Part shown: positions 48,374 through 57,695 of the stretch, in pieces
Numbering within the stretch: position 1 is the stretch's first letter
Layout of the letters: every line of letters starts with the position of its first letter
DNA from: Actinobaculum sp. 313
Lineage (GTDB): Bacteria; Actinomycetota; Actinomycetes; Actinomycetales; Actinomycetaceae
Reading direction: 5' to 3'
Assembly: GCF_003073475.1 (NCBI RefSeq)
Contig: NZ_CP029033.1
Coordinates: 930,001 to 994,000 of the forward strand
DNA length: 64,000 bases
Made by a program: the position numbers and the translations under genes
Notes under the pieces: model-generated
Seen by the model: only the letters and a program-made list of their open reading frames with translations
Databases searched by the model: none
What the model was told of the DNA's origin: nothing

Positions 48374-49390
48374 TCACTCCATCCGGGGGTCCAGCCGTGC
48401 CTCGCTCACTCCATCCGCGGCTGATGGCTCAGCCGTGCTCTCCCATGCTTTACGCCCGGGTGCTTGCCCAGCCGTGCTCTCCCTTGCTCCACGCGCGGCT
48501 GCTTCCCCAGGTGTGCCGTTTCCCGCATCGGCAAGAATCTCCTTCGCCGTGCGGCCGAAGATCTTCTGCAGCTGCCGGTTCATGGTCCGAAGCCCGGAGT
48601 ATCCATTGAGCGCAGCCACCTCCGACTGCGTCCCCCGCCGTACCAGCAGATCTTGGCGAGCGTGCTCAGCGCGGACCATGGCGACGTACTCGGAGAGCGT
48701 GTACCCCAGGTGCTCCTTGATGAAACGCGCCATATATCCCCGCGAAAGATGGCAGTAATCCGCAAGGTCTTCAAGCCGGATCTTCGTGGCGTAATGTTCC
48801 TCCACATAGTCGACGATCCGATGAGTGCGGACTATCGGCTCTGCGGCGAGGGTGCGGGGCCTTTCGACGTCGGCAATGAAGAAAGACTGCGCGAGGATAT
48901 TGAGTATCTCAAGCGGCAGCAACGATAACTGAAGGTAATGCGTCGGTGCGGGCTCGGCGTCCCTCGCCAGCAGTTCGGCCAGCTTGGCGAAACGTGGATA
49001 CAGCTGCTGGTGATAGGCGGACAGTTGCTCAGCCGTGAGCTCCTCGACGTCGTTAAGCTCGAAGCGGCCCGCGTCGATTGCGGGAAATACTCGCCGCAGA
49101 TAGGGGTAGGGGTACAGGATTGTGACCGCGCGTCGCAGCGGGTCGTTGTGCAACGTGCGTTCACCATGGATCTGTTGAGAATTCGCGAGCCAGATCCTGC
49201 CGGTGTGCATGCGCCACGTTCTCCCGCCCACCAGAACTTCCGACTCCGGCCATCTGAGCATGCAGTTGATCTCGAAGGAACTGTGCCAGTGCGGCTGGAA
49301 GCTCTCCGGTGTGATTCCGGTATGGAGAACAAGGCGAACGCTGAGCCGGTCGGTGGGAATGACTACCTCATGCGTCGCGGTCTCCTCCAC
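48374..49390 (-). CDS. AraC-family transcriptional regulator
   Basis: 338 residues; GTG 49390 follows GGGAGG. N-terminal cupin-like sensor (HTGITPESFQPHWHSSFEIN), C-terminal double helix-turn-helix (IRLEDLADYCHLSRGYMARF and EVAALNGYSGLRTMNRQLQK). The last 50 residues are a repeat tail with two ESTA-containing units, from a 40-45-bp DNA repeat. Divergent from the MFS gene at 49569, so it probably controls that transporter and the serine hydrolase. Confidence 0.92.
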   Translation of the reverse strand: MEETATHEVVIPTDRLSVRLVLHTGITPESFQPHWHSSFEINCMLRWPESEVLVGGRTWRMHTGRIWLANSQQIHGERTLHNDPLRRAVTILYPYPYLRRVFPAIDAGRFELNDVEELTAEQLSAYHQQLYPRFAKLAELLARDAEPAPTHYLQLSLLPLEILNILAQSFFIADVERPRTLAAEPIVRTHRIVDYVEEHYATKIRLEDLADYCHLSRGYMARFIKEHLGYTLSEYVAMVRAEHARQDLLVRRGTQSEVAALNGYSGLRTMNRQLQKIFGRTAKEILADAGNGTPGEAAARGARESTAGQAPGRKAWESTAEPSAADGVSEARLDPRME

Positions 49391-49568
49391 GGTGACCTCC
49401 CTTCGCTCACTGCTTTTTATGGTACGGTCCGGGCGCCCATGCCGTCGCCTGCAGGTGACTAGGCGCCTAAAACTGGTGACAGCCAGGCGCCTATCGCGCC
49501 GCCAACCCGCCTACCGTTACGAACAACGTTCATCCAACAACGACGTTCGAACAACGGAGGTGCATCCC

Positions 49569-50936
49569 ATGGCACAACAGAAACAGGATAGATTGATCTT
49601 CAAGGTCTCGATCCTGTCCATCGCCGTCATGCAGGCGACGGCGCAATCGATCAGCGGCATTCTCAACACCATGGCGGAAGCCATGCCGCACGTCGATGCC
49701 ACGTCGATTTCTTCCCTATCCACAGTCCCAAATCTCGGTTGCCTGGTGGGACTCTTCCTCAGCCCCATACTGTGCAAGGTGTTTGGCGAACGCCGAGTCA
49801 CCATCGTCGGCCTACTTGGCAGCATCCTCGCCGGATGTGCGCCCATGGTCCTCGGCACTTTCGTGCCCATTTACGTGAGTCGACTGCTGCTCGGCTTCTT
49901 CTTCGGCATGTACACGCCGCTGATCGTCGTCCTGCTGTCCCGCTTCTACAGGGGTGATCAGCTGGCGCGGATGATCGGCTATGAAAATGCTATTGGCAGC
50001 ATCGGCAGTTCTCTCTGCGCGCTCGTGGCCGGTTTCCTGGTGGTGATGGGATGGCAGGCGGGTTTCGCCATCTACTTGCTTTCTGCTGTACCGCTGGTGC
50101 TCTTCACATTGTTCGTGCGTCTCGACGACAGACAAGCCGACGACTCTAATGAACAGGGCGCCAACGCGGTTGGCGATAGCCAGGCCGACACCGCCGACCG
50201 TAGCTACCCCGCCGCAGAAACAGGCGACGAACAAGCCACCGGGCAGGCTGACGGCGTCGTCGCCGCAAGAAACAGCGACGCAACCGAGCAACCATCTACA
50301 GATAGTTCCGCGGCTGCGGGCAGGCCCCGTGTACCAGCAGCAGTATGGGGACTGGGTGCGTTCCTCTTCTGCTTCTTCATCTTCCAACTTCCCATGGCCT
50401 ACGCCTTGGGGAACCGAGTCTTTGAATCCGGAGTAGCAGGGGACAGCCAGACGACGGCGTCGACAATCGCCTCCACCATCTACAGCTGCTTCACGATTAT
50501 TGGCATCCCGGTATCGATCTTCTTCGGTGCCATACGCAAGCGCATTGGCGCATGGACATTGCCCTTTGCACTTGCCTGCAACATTATTGGCTTCGCCGCG
50601 CTGGCCTACGGCTCGAACACGACATTGCTATTCGCCGGTGGGCTGTTCTCCGGTGTTGCGTTTGCCCTCGTCGTTCCCTACGCCTATACGCGTGTCGCAG
50701 AGGTGAGCCCGCCGGAAGTCGTCAGCACGTCAACCACGGTCGCCATGCTGAGCCTTAATCTCGGTGTTTTCTGTTCGCCGCTGGTACTGCCCAGAATCGC
50801 GGCGGCGGTGGGTGATGGCAGTGCGCACCTCGTCATGCTCATCTCCACGGTCGCATTCCTCATTTTCACGGTGATTATGAGCATTGTGGCCGTTACATCG
50901 TCCAGGCGACGCAACACTGTTGCCGCTGCGGCCTAG
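49569..50936 (+). CDS. MFS transporter with low-complexity central loop
   Basis: Major-facilitator carrier of 455 residues with 12 helices. ATG 49569 follows GGAGG. The first half has the MFS loop GERRVTIVGLLGS and RLLLGFFFGMYTPL. Between the halves, residues about 185-257 are an Asp/Ala/Thr/Gln-rich hydrophilic loop (RQADDSNEQGANAV) longer than usual. Probably expressed with the serine hydrolase downstream and controlled by the divergent AraC regulator. Substrate unknown. Confidence 0.88.
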   Translation: MAQQKQDRLIFKVSILSIAVMQATAQSISGILNTMAEAMPHVDATSISSLSTVPNLGCLVGLFLSPILCKVFGERRVTIVGLLGSILAGCAPMVLGTFVPIYVSRLLLGFFFGMYTPLIVVLLSRFYRGDQLARMIGYENAIGSIGSSLCALVAGFLVVMGWQAGFAIYLLSAVPLVLFTLFVRLDDRQADDSNEQGANAVGDSQADTADRSYPAAETGDEQATGQADGVVAARNSDATEQPSTDSSAAAGRPRVPAAVWGLGAFLFCFFIFQLPMAYALGNRVFESGVAGDSQTTASTIASTIYSCFTIIGIPVSIFFGAIRKRIGAWTLPFALACNIIGFAALAYGSNTTLLFAGGLFSGVAFALVVPYAYTRVAEVSPPEVVSTSTTVAMLSLNLGVFCSPLVLPRIAAAVGDGSAHLVMLISTVAFLIFTVIMSIVAVTSSRRRNTVAAAA

Positions 50937-51077
50937 TGTGCTGCCGCTGCTGCTCTGTTCGCGTCACCGAGTCAATACCCATGAGCATTTCTGTGCTCGA
51001 ACCGGCGCATTATCGTTTATCTATAAGTCCGCCCGGCCTGACGTGCTTGTTCAGGCCCACGGCGAAGAAGGAATACC

Positions 51078-52282
51078 ATGAATGACTATCACGGGATCAG
51101 TTCCCTTATCGAGGCCGCCATCGACGCCGAAAGCCTTGGTGGCGCATCCATCTGCGTGATCAAAGAAGGGCAGGTGAAACTCCTCACGGGCTACGGTGCC
51201 GATACGGTCGACAGCATCTACAAGGTCTACTCAATGACGAAGCTCTTCACTTCGGTTATCACCTTCCAGCTCGTGGAGGAAGGCGTTCTTCACTTACAAG
51301 ATGCAGTGGCGGAGTTCTTTCCAGAATTCGCCAACCACCTCGCCTATAACGCCGGGGAGGAGTCGAGGTTGAGAAAACACCGCTGACCATCCAACACCTG
51401 CTCAACATGACATCGGGCATCCCCTATCCCTTCCCGGGGTCCCCGGCGCAAAGACGCATGGAACTATTGGAAGCCGACCAGATCGCGCGCGCTGCGGCGG
51501 GCATTCCCTTCACCACGCAGTCCGCTTGCCGGGCAATGGCGGCGGTGCCCGGAGGCTTTCATCCCGGTGCGGGCTGGGAATACGGTGCCGGTGCCGACCT
51601 GCTCGGCGGTGTACTTGAGGTAGTCAGCGGAAAGAGCCTCGACGCCTTATACGAGGAGCGCCTTTTCGGACCCCTCGAGATGATCGACACTGGCTTCTAT
51701 GTGCCGCCTAGCAAGATTGATCGAGTCGCAACGGCATGGCACCGCGACCCGCAATTCACACGCGTTACACAGGTCGAAACACCGATCCGGGACGCGCGCA
51801 GTGAAGACGTGCTCACATTCATGGCGGCTGTGGAAAAGATCGACACGGCACCACCCGCTTTTCTCGCCGCAGGTGGGGGCTGCTATTCCACCGCGCGCGA
51901 CTACGCGCGGTTCCTCCACATGCTGCTCAACGAAGGTGAGCTCGACGGCGTGCGCATCCTGCGTCCCGAAACAATTCGTTTCATGCGGACCCCGCAGCTG
52001 GACCACACCCAATTAGACGCGAAAGCGGCCGAGGGTGTGGGCGCGGGAGTGCCCGGGTACAGCTATTCAAACCTGCTGCGCATCCTCGTCGATCCGGCGC
52101 AGGCACGCGCGCTTGGAGTCAATGGCCACGTTGGAGAGTACGGCTGGGATGGGGCAGGCGGGAACTTCTGCCTGGTAGACCCGTCGCTTGGAGTGGCTGC
52201 AGTCTTTATGATGCAGAACTTCGAAGGGGCAGAGCCGGTGTTGCGGCGCCAGTTGTACAAGGCAATCGTGGCTGACGACTGA
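51078..52282 (+). CDS. Serine hydrolase, class C beta-lactamase/esterase fold (frame break)
   Basis: Beta-lactamase-related esterase or peptidase without a signal peptide, 401 residues when restored. The first frame has the catalytic SxxK as VYSMTKLFTS and derails after AYNAGEES. One extra G in the GGGG at 51354-51357 gives AGGGVEVEKTPLTIQHLLNM, joining the second frame at MTSGIPYPFPGS. Later parts are PGAGWEYGAGADLLGGVLE, the YSN motif in PGYSYSNLL, and HVGEYGWDGAGG in place of the KTG box. It follows the MFS gene on the same strand. Confidence 0.85.
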
Positions 52283-52483
52283 GCGCCGTGGGGTGGGGTG
52301 TGGAGCGCGCAGGCCGAGCGACGCCCGTATCAATCGCGGTGCGTGCTGGCGCGGGCTCGCCGGGTGGAGCCAGCAGGGCGCGGTGCACGGAGGGAATATG
52401 AGTCGCTTGCGGGGCAGCAAATGGCGCCTGCGAAGAGTCCGCCGATGCCCGACGTCGTCGCGCCGTGTGGGATAATCGCACCC

Positions 52484-53053
52484 GTGGCTAACCTCGACAC
52501 CAAGCTGGCCTTCGCCGCGTCTTTTCGGGCGCTGGCCGTGCGCCGCGACGTCGACAAGATCACCGTGGGCGAGATAGCTGCGGGAGCGGGGCGGTCACCG
52601 GCCACCTTCTACCGTCACTTCCGTGACAAATACGATCTTGCTGCCTGGGATTACGCGCGCGATGGCGGCGCGATTATGGCGCACGTCGGCGACGACGACT
52701 ATCCGTGGCCGCGAACGCTGCTCGACGGCGCCGCCTACTTCCAACGGCACAGGGCGTACCTGCGCAATCTGCTGACCCACACCAACGGCCGCGACTCCTT
52801 TATGCGCCACATGATGGCGACGAATGTGGCGCTGCTACGCGACTGCGTGGCAGATGTGGTTAAACCTGACCAGTTAGATCCTGAGACGCTCATATGCATC
52901 AGAATCTACTGCTATGGCACCGTGCAACTGGTGTGCGACTGGATCATGGAGTCGATTCACTGCACTCCCGAGCAGCTGGCACATGCGATGGAAGTGGCCT
53001 TGCCAGAGCCGCTTCGTCGGGTGCTTCTTGATGGTGGTGGGTTCCGGGAGTGA
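52484..53053 (+). CDS. TetR-family regulator
   Basis: 189 residues from GTG 52484 (the longer upstream frame is low-complexity). Helix-turn-helix ITVGEIAAGAGRSPATFYRHF followed by RDKYDLAAWDY, and a C-terminal domain of the DhaS-like group. It lies 200 bp before the ferritin-like gene. Target unknown. Confidence 0.85.
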   Translation: MANLDTKLAFAASFRALAVRRDVDKITVGEIAAGAGRSPATFYRHFRDKYDLAAWDYARDGGAIMAHVGDDDYPWPRTLLDGAAYFQRHRAYLRNLLTHTNGRDSFMRHMMATNVALLRDCVADVVKPDQLDPETLICIRIYCYGTVQLVCDWIMESIHCTPEQLAHAMEVALPEPLRRVLLDGGGFRE

Positions 53054-53250
53054 GTGCGGTGCCTTCCCGGGTGATCACGACTGGTACCGCGGAGGTTGTG
53101 GTGGGCTAGCGGCGGGCACGGATGAGAGACTTCGAGCTATTCTTCTCATTTCGGCCGGAAGATGGCCTGAAACACAGTGAGAGAGCCTTGACGCAGGTAG
53201 CATGGCACGGCGCAGGTAGACATCTGGCCAACAGTGGCAGGAGGAAGCAC

Positions 53251-53709
53251 ATGGCAGACAAAGAACAGCTCATTGCCAAGCTGCAAGAGATCGTAACGGC
53301 CGTATTCCAGCAGGCCGATGGGCACGCGCTGCAGTCGAGGATTTTCGCCAGCCAAGGGCTGACCAAGCTGGAGGAAAAGTACGCGGAGCACGCAGAAGAA
53401 GAGCGTGAGTACGCCACGAAGTGCATTGACCGCATTCTAGATCTCGGCGGCGAAGTGAACAACGAGGCGAAGACCGCAACACCGACCTACACCGATGCGC
53501 TCGAATGGGTCAAGTATGACCTGCAGGTTTCGCGTGACGGCCTGGCCTGGCTGAAGGACATCGTCGAACTGGCGAAGGATGACTACACAACCTACGACCT
53601 TCTCAAGGATTACTACAAGGACGAAGAAGAAGACATGTACTGGGGCGAGCAGCAGCTCGAACTGATCGAGAAGATCGGCGTGACCAACTGGTACATGCTG
53701 CAAATCTGA
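53251..53709 (+). CDS. Ferritin-like (bacterioferritin/Dps-type) iron-storage protein
   Basis: 152-residue four-helix bundle. ATG 53251 has AGGAGG upstream. Di-iron-type ligands: EEKYAEHAEEERE in helix 2, and EEEDMYWGEQQLELIEKIG near the C-terminus. The end, NWYMLQI, is typical of bacterioferritin relatives. It stores iron or protects against oxidative stress. No haem-binding Met was assigned with certainty, so bacterioferritin and Dps remain open. Confidence 0.85.
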   Translation: MADKEQLIAKLQEIVTAVFQQADGHALQSRIFASQGLTKLEEKYAEHAEEEREYATKCIDRILDLGGEVNNEAKTATPTYTDALEWVKYDLQVSRDGLAWLKDIVELAKDDYTTYDLLKDYYKDEEEDMYWGEQQLELIEKIGVTNWYMLQI

Positions 53710-53735
53710 CGGGTGGCTCCTTCTTTGGGGGCGCT

Positions 53736-53773
53736 GACGGGGCACCGGCGCAGGTGGCGTCGGTGCCCTCGTC
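53736..53773 (+). terminator. Terminator after the ferritin-like gene
   Basis: Stem GACGGGGCACCG (53736-53747) pairs with CGGTGCCCTCGTC (53761-53773) around a 13-base loop; one bulge. Followed by ATATTCG. Confidence 0.6.
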
Positions 53774-54080
53774 ATATTCGGGCGCGTTTGCCGTGGCCGG
53801 GCATTCATTGCAGCTGGGCGCAATTCACTGCGGCTTGGCGTGATCATTGCTGCTTGAGGTGTGCGTCGTGGGTGGGCCGTTCGTCAGCAGGTGCTGCTTC
53901 CGCATGTGTAGCTTCGATCGGCCCGTCTGCAGTCCGCAATCAGCGCGGCGACTGTCCCGTGTGTGCGGCGTCGATGGAGTGAATGGGGCCGAGCCTATGA
54001 GGCGTCGCTGCTGGTTCGGCGTGTGCGGAGTTGATGCGAGGTGCTTACAGCTGTCTTGCGATATGGTTGAGCCCTCCCGC

Positions 54081-54117
54081 GCAACTGCCGGTTGCGGCGG
54101 AAAATGCAACCGGTTGC
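54081..54117. promoter_or_regulatory. GCAAC palindromes upstream of the XRE regulator
   Basis: GCAACCGGTTGC (54106-54117) is a perfect 12-bp palindrome and GCAACTGCCGGTTGC (54081-54095) a close relative 25 bp upstream. A third GCAACCGG half lies near 54150. They sit 120-160 bp before a helix-turn-helix gene, so autoregulation is possible. Confidence 0.45.
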
Positions 54118-54240
54118 AGGCAAAAGTGCAAGCTGAAGTTGGTAGCCGCAACCGGGGTGGTAAGGCGAGTATTGGTGTGCAGCTGCTCAACTGATGACCA
54201 ACGAGCACATCGGAAAGCTCGACAATGAAAGGCTTAGTTC

Positions 54241-54918
54241 ATGAAACTTGAAACCGCGAAACGACTCTACGAGTACCGGAAGGCTTCCGGCCTCTCGCAG
54301 GAACAGGTGGCAGCGAGAATTGGTGTCTCGCGGCAGGCTGTCTCGAAATGGGAGTGCGCGGAATCGTCTCCCGACACGGACAACCTCATCGCCCTCGCGG
54401 TGCTCTATGGCGTGACCGTTGACGAACTCCTATTCGCCGACCCGGAGAACATGACCTTCGGGGCATCCCGCACGAAGGAAAGTGGACTCGGCCGGAGCTC
54501 CGCCGAAGACTCGGCGGGATTCTCGGCCGCAGCTGCTGGCGGTCGCGTCCCTGGGCAGGCAGGAGTTTCCGACGACGTCGACCCCGGCACCTCCGAGGCG
54601 GCAGACGGTGAAGCGGCGTATGTCGACGTTAATGCCCACGCGGCATTTGAATCCCGTGCAGAGGGTAATGGGACGGATGGTTTCGACGGTTCCGAGGACT
54701 ATGCGAGCGGCGGCACCTGGCAGCGTCCGGACAACCCGGACGAGGATTATGTTGATGTCAGCTTCACGCGGGGTGTGCACGTCCGTGACTCCAAGAGCGG
54801 TGAAGAGGTGCATGTGGGCTGGGACGGTATCCATGTGGACAACGACAAGGAGCATGTGCATCTGGACTTCGGATTCCTCGCGCGCATGATCCGCGAGTTC
54901 CGCAAGGACCAGCCGTGA
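54241..54918 (+). CDS. XRE-family helix-turn-helix regulator with a long acidic linker
   Basis: 225 residues. N-terminal Cro/CI-type DNA-binding domain: LYEYRKASGLSQEQVAARIG and VSRQAVSKWECAESSPDTDN. Residues about 80-165 are Ala/Ser/Gly/Asp-rich and low-complexity. The C-terminal 55 residues form a separate small domain rich in His and Val (GVHVRDSKSGEEVHVGWDGI, HVHLDFGFLARMI), of a type found in short regulators linked to membrane stress genes. Function unknown. Confidence 0.85.
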   Translation: MKLETAKRLYEYRKASGLSQEQVAARIGVSRQAVSKWECAESSPDTDNLIALAVLYGVTVDELLFADPENMTFGASRTKESGLGRSSAEDSAGFSAAAAGGRVPGQAGVSDDVDPGTSEAADGEAAYVDVNAHAAFESRAEGNGTDGFDGSEDYASGGTWQRPDNPDEDYVDVSFTRGVHVRDSKSGEEVHVGWDGIHVDNDKEHVHLDFGFLARMIREFRKDQP

Positions 54919-55045
54919 AGCGGAAGGGATAACCGCAAGGCGGGAGGAGCAACCGCGAAGCGAGAGGGCCGACCAGGAAACGGGAAGCTCAACCGTGAAA
55001 TGGAAGGTGTAACCGCGAGGCGGGAGGGCCAACCGTAAAAGGATA
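54919..55045. repeat. Degenerate 21-bp tandem array after the XRE gene
   Basis: About six units of the AACCGCGAAGCGGGAGGG kind with 18-22-bp spacing, starting right after the TGA stop. No gene is seen between here and 55296. Confidence 0.75.
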
Positions 55046-55295
55046 AATGGGTGCTGCGCGGCGTCGATCTGACTTGGTTAGGGCATGATCGGCGCCGCGC
55101 AGCTGCGGTTGCATGACGGAAGTTTCGGACCACAGCAGCTATCCGCTGGGTAGTGTGAGGCCAAGTCCCGCCAAAACCGGGAATCGCGGATGCGAGTGCT
55201 TGCCCTGTTCCCGATTCCGGCTCCGTGCCTTGCCTCCCTGCGGGCCTTGTTTCCCTAGTGCCTCTTGCTTACCGTTTCTTGCTTACCGCTTCCGG

Positions 55296-56054
55296 TTACT
55301 TCTTCGCCACAATCAGGAAACGGTGGATGGTGCCCGCCACCTCGCCGTCGCGCTCGATCATCTGCTGCATGGTGAGCAGTTGATCGAAGCAACGGTCCAC
55401 CGAGAAACCGGGGAACTCCCACTCCATAATGCGGGCGAACCAGACGAAGGCGCCGACGTCGTAGAAGACGATCGGCCGATAGGCCTCCTCGGCTTGGATG
55501 ATTTCAAAGCCCGCCGCTTCAAATTCCCGCCGCTGCTTATCCAGATACAGATGCGGATACGGCTGGGGCGTGCCCGGCAGGACCATCTCCACGAGGTCGG
55601 CATCGTTGGCGCCGCCCACTTGTTCGGTGACGAACAGCCCGCCGGGTCGCAAAAGCCGCCAGGTCTCTGCCGCGTCATAGTCGCCATGGCGATTAATTAC
55701 CAAGTCGAAGGCGCCGTCGCGAAACGGAATGTTGGCGGCATTGTCGCACTCCGCGAAGTGGATCCCCAGAGGCACTAAGGTCTCCCGGCACAGGATGACA
55801 TTCGGTGGGTAACCCTCGGTGGCGCTGGTTCTCGTATGCGGGTGATTCAGCGAGAGTAAGAACTCGCCGCCGCCGGTATCGATATCCAGCAACTCGGTGT
55901 CGTCGCGCAAATAGCTTCGGACGATCGCCTCGTAATCCCATGGAAGATCGTGTTCCTCCGTGTACCGGTCATGAATATGCGAGAAATCCCAACCGTGGAT
56001 GTGGGCGGCGTCCTCTTCGCGTTTCCAGGATACGCGCAATTCATCAATGTTCAT
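55296..56054 (-). CDS. Class I SAM-dependent methyltransferase
   Basis: 252 residues; ATG 56054 follows AAAGGG. SAM-binding motif I is ELLDIDTGGGEFLL, followed by an acidic strand end, motif IV near GAFDLVINRHGDY, and WRLLRPGGLFVTEQVGG. Related to UbiE-like methyltransferases. Target not known. Stands alone on the minus strand. Confidence 0.88.
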   Translation of the reverse strand: MNIDELRVSWKREEDAAHIHGWDFSHIHDRYTEEHDLPWDYEAIVRSYLRDDTELLDIDTGGGEFLLSLNHPHTRTSATEGYPPNVILCRETLVPLGIHFAECDNAANIPFRDGAFDLVINRHGDYDAAETWRLLRPGGLFVTEQVGGANDADLVEMVLPGTPQPYPHLYLDKQRREFEAAGFEIIQAEEAYRPIVFYDVGAFVWFARIMEWEFPGFSVDRCFDQLLTMQQMIERDGEVAGTIHRFLIVAKK

Positions 56055-56504
56055 GTCTGCCCTTTCAAAAGAAGTCTGACTGTTCCTTTGATCGGTACAG
56101 CTCGGGCAACGTCTCGGTGGGGCATGCCACCCGTGTGGGGCGCGCTACCCCGTGGGCGCATACTGTCTGCGAAGTGGGTGGCGTGCGGGCAGCGGGTGAG
56201 TACCCGTGTCGGGGGATCATTCCGCCGCGCCGGTGCCTATCGCAGCTCACCGCTCATTCTGTTCCTCGATACAGCGTGTTGCCTCAGAGCTGTACCGAGC
56301 AGTTCCGTCGTCGCATCACTTTGCTCCTCCATTGTGCTTGCGCACTAGTTTCGCACGAATTGTCAGTGTGGCGCCGCCGTACACGCAGCCCGTGGGCGCG
56401 CGGCTAGACGCTACGGCGTCACCTCGACATTCCTCTTCGACCTGGCCCCGCCCTGGCGCGGTCCGTACTTCGCTCAGCCCGATCTGCACCTCGCATGGCC
56501 TGGC
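56055..56504. other. Gene-free spacer
   Basis: About 450 bp between the methyltransferase and merR-type genes. No supported gene, repeat or terminator was found. Confidence 0.5.
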
Positions 56505-56888
56505 CTAACTCCCCTCCGTGTGGTCTCCGCTCGGCCTGGCTTTGAGCAGTTTCTGGTAGTGGTCTATCTTGTGCTCGAGCCTGCCGAGGTTTTCCTGCCA
56601 GCGGGCTATTTCCTGCTCAACATTCTTGCGATTCTCATGCAGCATTGCCATTCGTTCCGCCAGCGTTTCATCGCCACGCGCACGGAGATCTGCGTAGCGC
56701 TTAATGTCGGCAAGTGGCATGCCGGTTGCTTTGAGGCGGCAGATGAATTGCACCCAGGCGACGTCTTGCGAGGAGTAGTCGCGGTGACCTGACTTGTTGC
56801 GGGCGGGGGAGAGAAGGCCACAGCGCTCGTAGTAGTGCAACGTGCTGGTGGGCAGCCCGACCTGTGTAGAGAACTCGCCGATTTCCAT
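56505..56888 (-). CDS. MerR-family regulator
   Basis: 127 residues from ATG 56888 (GAAGGATC upstream). N-terminal winged helix: MEIGEFSTQVGLPTSTLHYY then ERCGLLSPARN, followed by MerR linker SGHRDYSSQDVAWVQFICRL and a long dimer coiled coil (RKNVEQEIARWQENLGRLEH). No metal-binding cysteine cluster, so it is in the metabolite- or redox-sensing group. Divergent from the CMD-family gene, with a typical MerR-type promoter between them. Confidence 0.92.
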   Translation of the reverse strand: MEIGEFSTQVGLPTSTLHYYERCGLLSPARNKSGHRDYSSQDVAWVQFICRLKATGMPLADIKRYADLRARGDETLAERMAMLHENRKNVEQEIARWQENLGRLEHKIDHYQKLLKARPSGDHTEGS

Positions 56889-57037
56889 GGGATCCTTCGT
56901 CTTATTGATATCCGAGGTGGCCGTTCGAATTACCTTGACGCTGAGTCTGCTACGCCATGGCTCAGCGTTGGTCGCGGTGTAGCGCTGACGCTCGAACAGA
57001 GGTGACCGCCACACGGTACCAATTCTGCGAAGGTTCT

Positions 57038-57075
57038 CTTGACCTCAACCGTGGTTCAGGTAAGAGCATAGCAGT
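57038..57075 (+). promoter_or_regulatory. MerR-type promoter and operator of the CMD gene
   Basis: TTGACC at 57039-57044 serves as a -35 box. The dyad ACCTCAACCGTGGTTCAGGT (57042-57061) overlaps it, with halves ACCT-AACC and GGTT-AGGT. The -10 region (GAGCAT/AAGAGC) is about 19 bp away, the long spacer typical of promoters that MerR proteins untwist. Confidence 0.7.
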
Positions 57076-57124
57076 GTCGATTACGCAGAGAGCGTTCGTC
57101 CGACACCAGCAAAGGAGTTACCAC

Positions 57125-57508
57125 ATGGAGGAGAAGAATCGATTTGAAAGAGGAATGGAGACTTTGCGGGAGGTGGATGGAAATACCGGGCAGGAGGTTG
57201 TGGAGGCCCTTGAGGACGTAGCTCCCGACCTTGGCCGATACATCGTCGAGTTCGCATTCGGCGATGTCTACTCCAGGCCTGACCTCTCATTACGTGATCG
57301 TGAGCTTGTCACACTCGCCAGTCTGTGCACTCAGGGCGATACGGCGCCGCAACTGGAGGTTCATATCAACGCCGCGCTGAACGTGGGTCTTTCGCGGCAA
57401 GAGATCATCGGCTGCTTTATCCAGTGCGTTCCTTATACCGGATTTCCACGAGTGCTCAACGCAGTCGCGGTGGTACGACGGGTCTTTGCGGCACGTGAGC
57501 ATTCCTAA
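57125..57508 (+). CDS. Carboxymuconolactone decarboxylase-family protein
   Basis: 127 residues; ATG 57125 follows AAAGGAG. All-helical CMD/AhpD-like fold: YIVEFAFGDVYSRPDLSLRD, RELVTLASLCTQGDTAPQLE, HINAALNVGLSRQEIIGC and the YTGFPRVLNAV ending. A single Cys in LCTQG and one in IGCFIQC; no CxxC redox pair, so it is the decarboxylase-like rather than AhpD type. Regulated by the divergent MerR gene, it is likely an inducible detoxification enzyme. Confidence 0.9.
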   Translation: MEEKNRFERGMETLREVDGNTGQEVVEALEDVAPDLGRYIVEFAFGDVYSRPDLSLRDRELVTLASLCTQGDTAPQLEVHINAALNVGLSRQEIIGCFIQCVPYTGFPRVLNAVAVVRRVFAAREHS

Positions 57509-57651
57509 CGGTCCGAGTGAAGGAAACTCGCCAACGTGGACGCAAGAATTACATCGAAAGGCGTGATGTGCGGAAAGAATGCTGCAGCAGAGATCACATG
57601 AAACCGCTGGACAACGCGGCGCCGATTTTGTACATTTGATGCAGAAAATTT

Positions 57652-57671
57652 GCCACAACCGCTTTTGTGGC
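57652..57671 (+). promoter_or_regulatory. Inverted repeat before rloA
   Basis: GCCACAA and TTGTGGC (57652-57658, 57665-57671) around a six-base spacer, 25 bases before the ATG. It may be an operator or an mRNA hairpin. Confidence 0.4.
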
Positions 57672-57695
57672 TGTCGTGACCGATAGGAGGATGCA

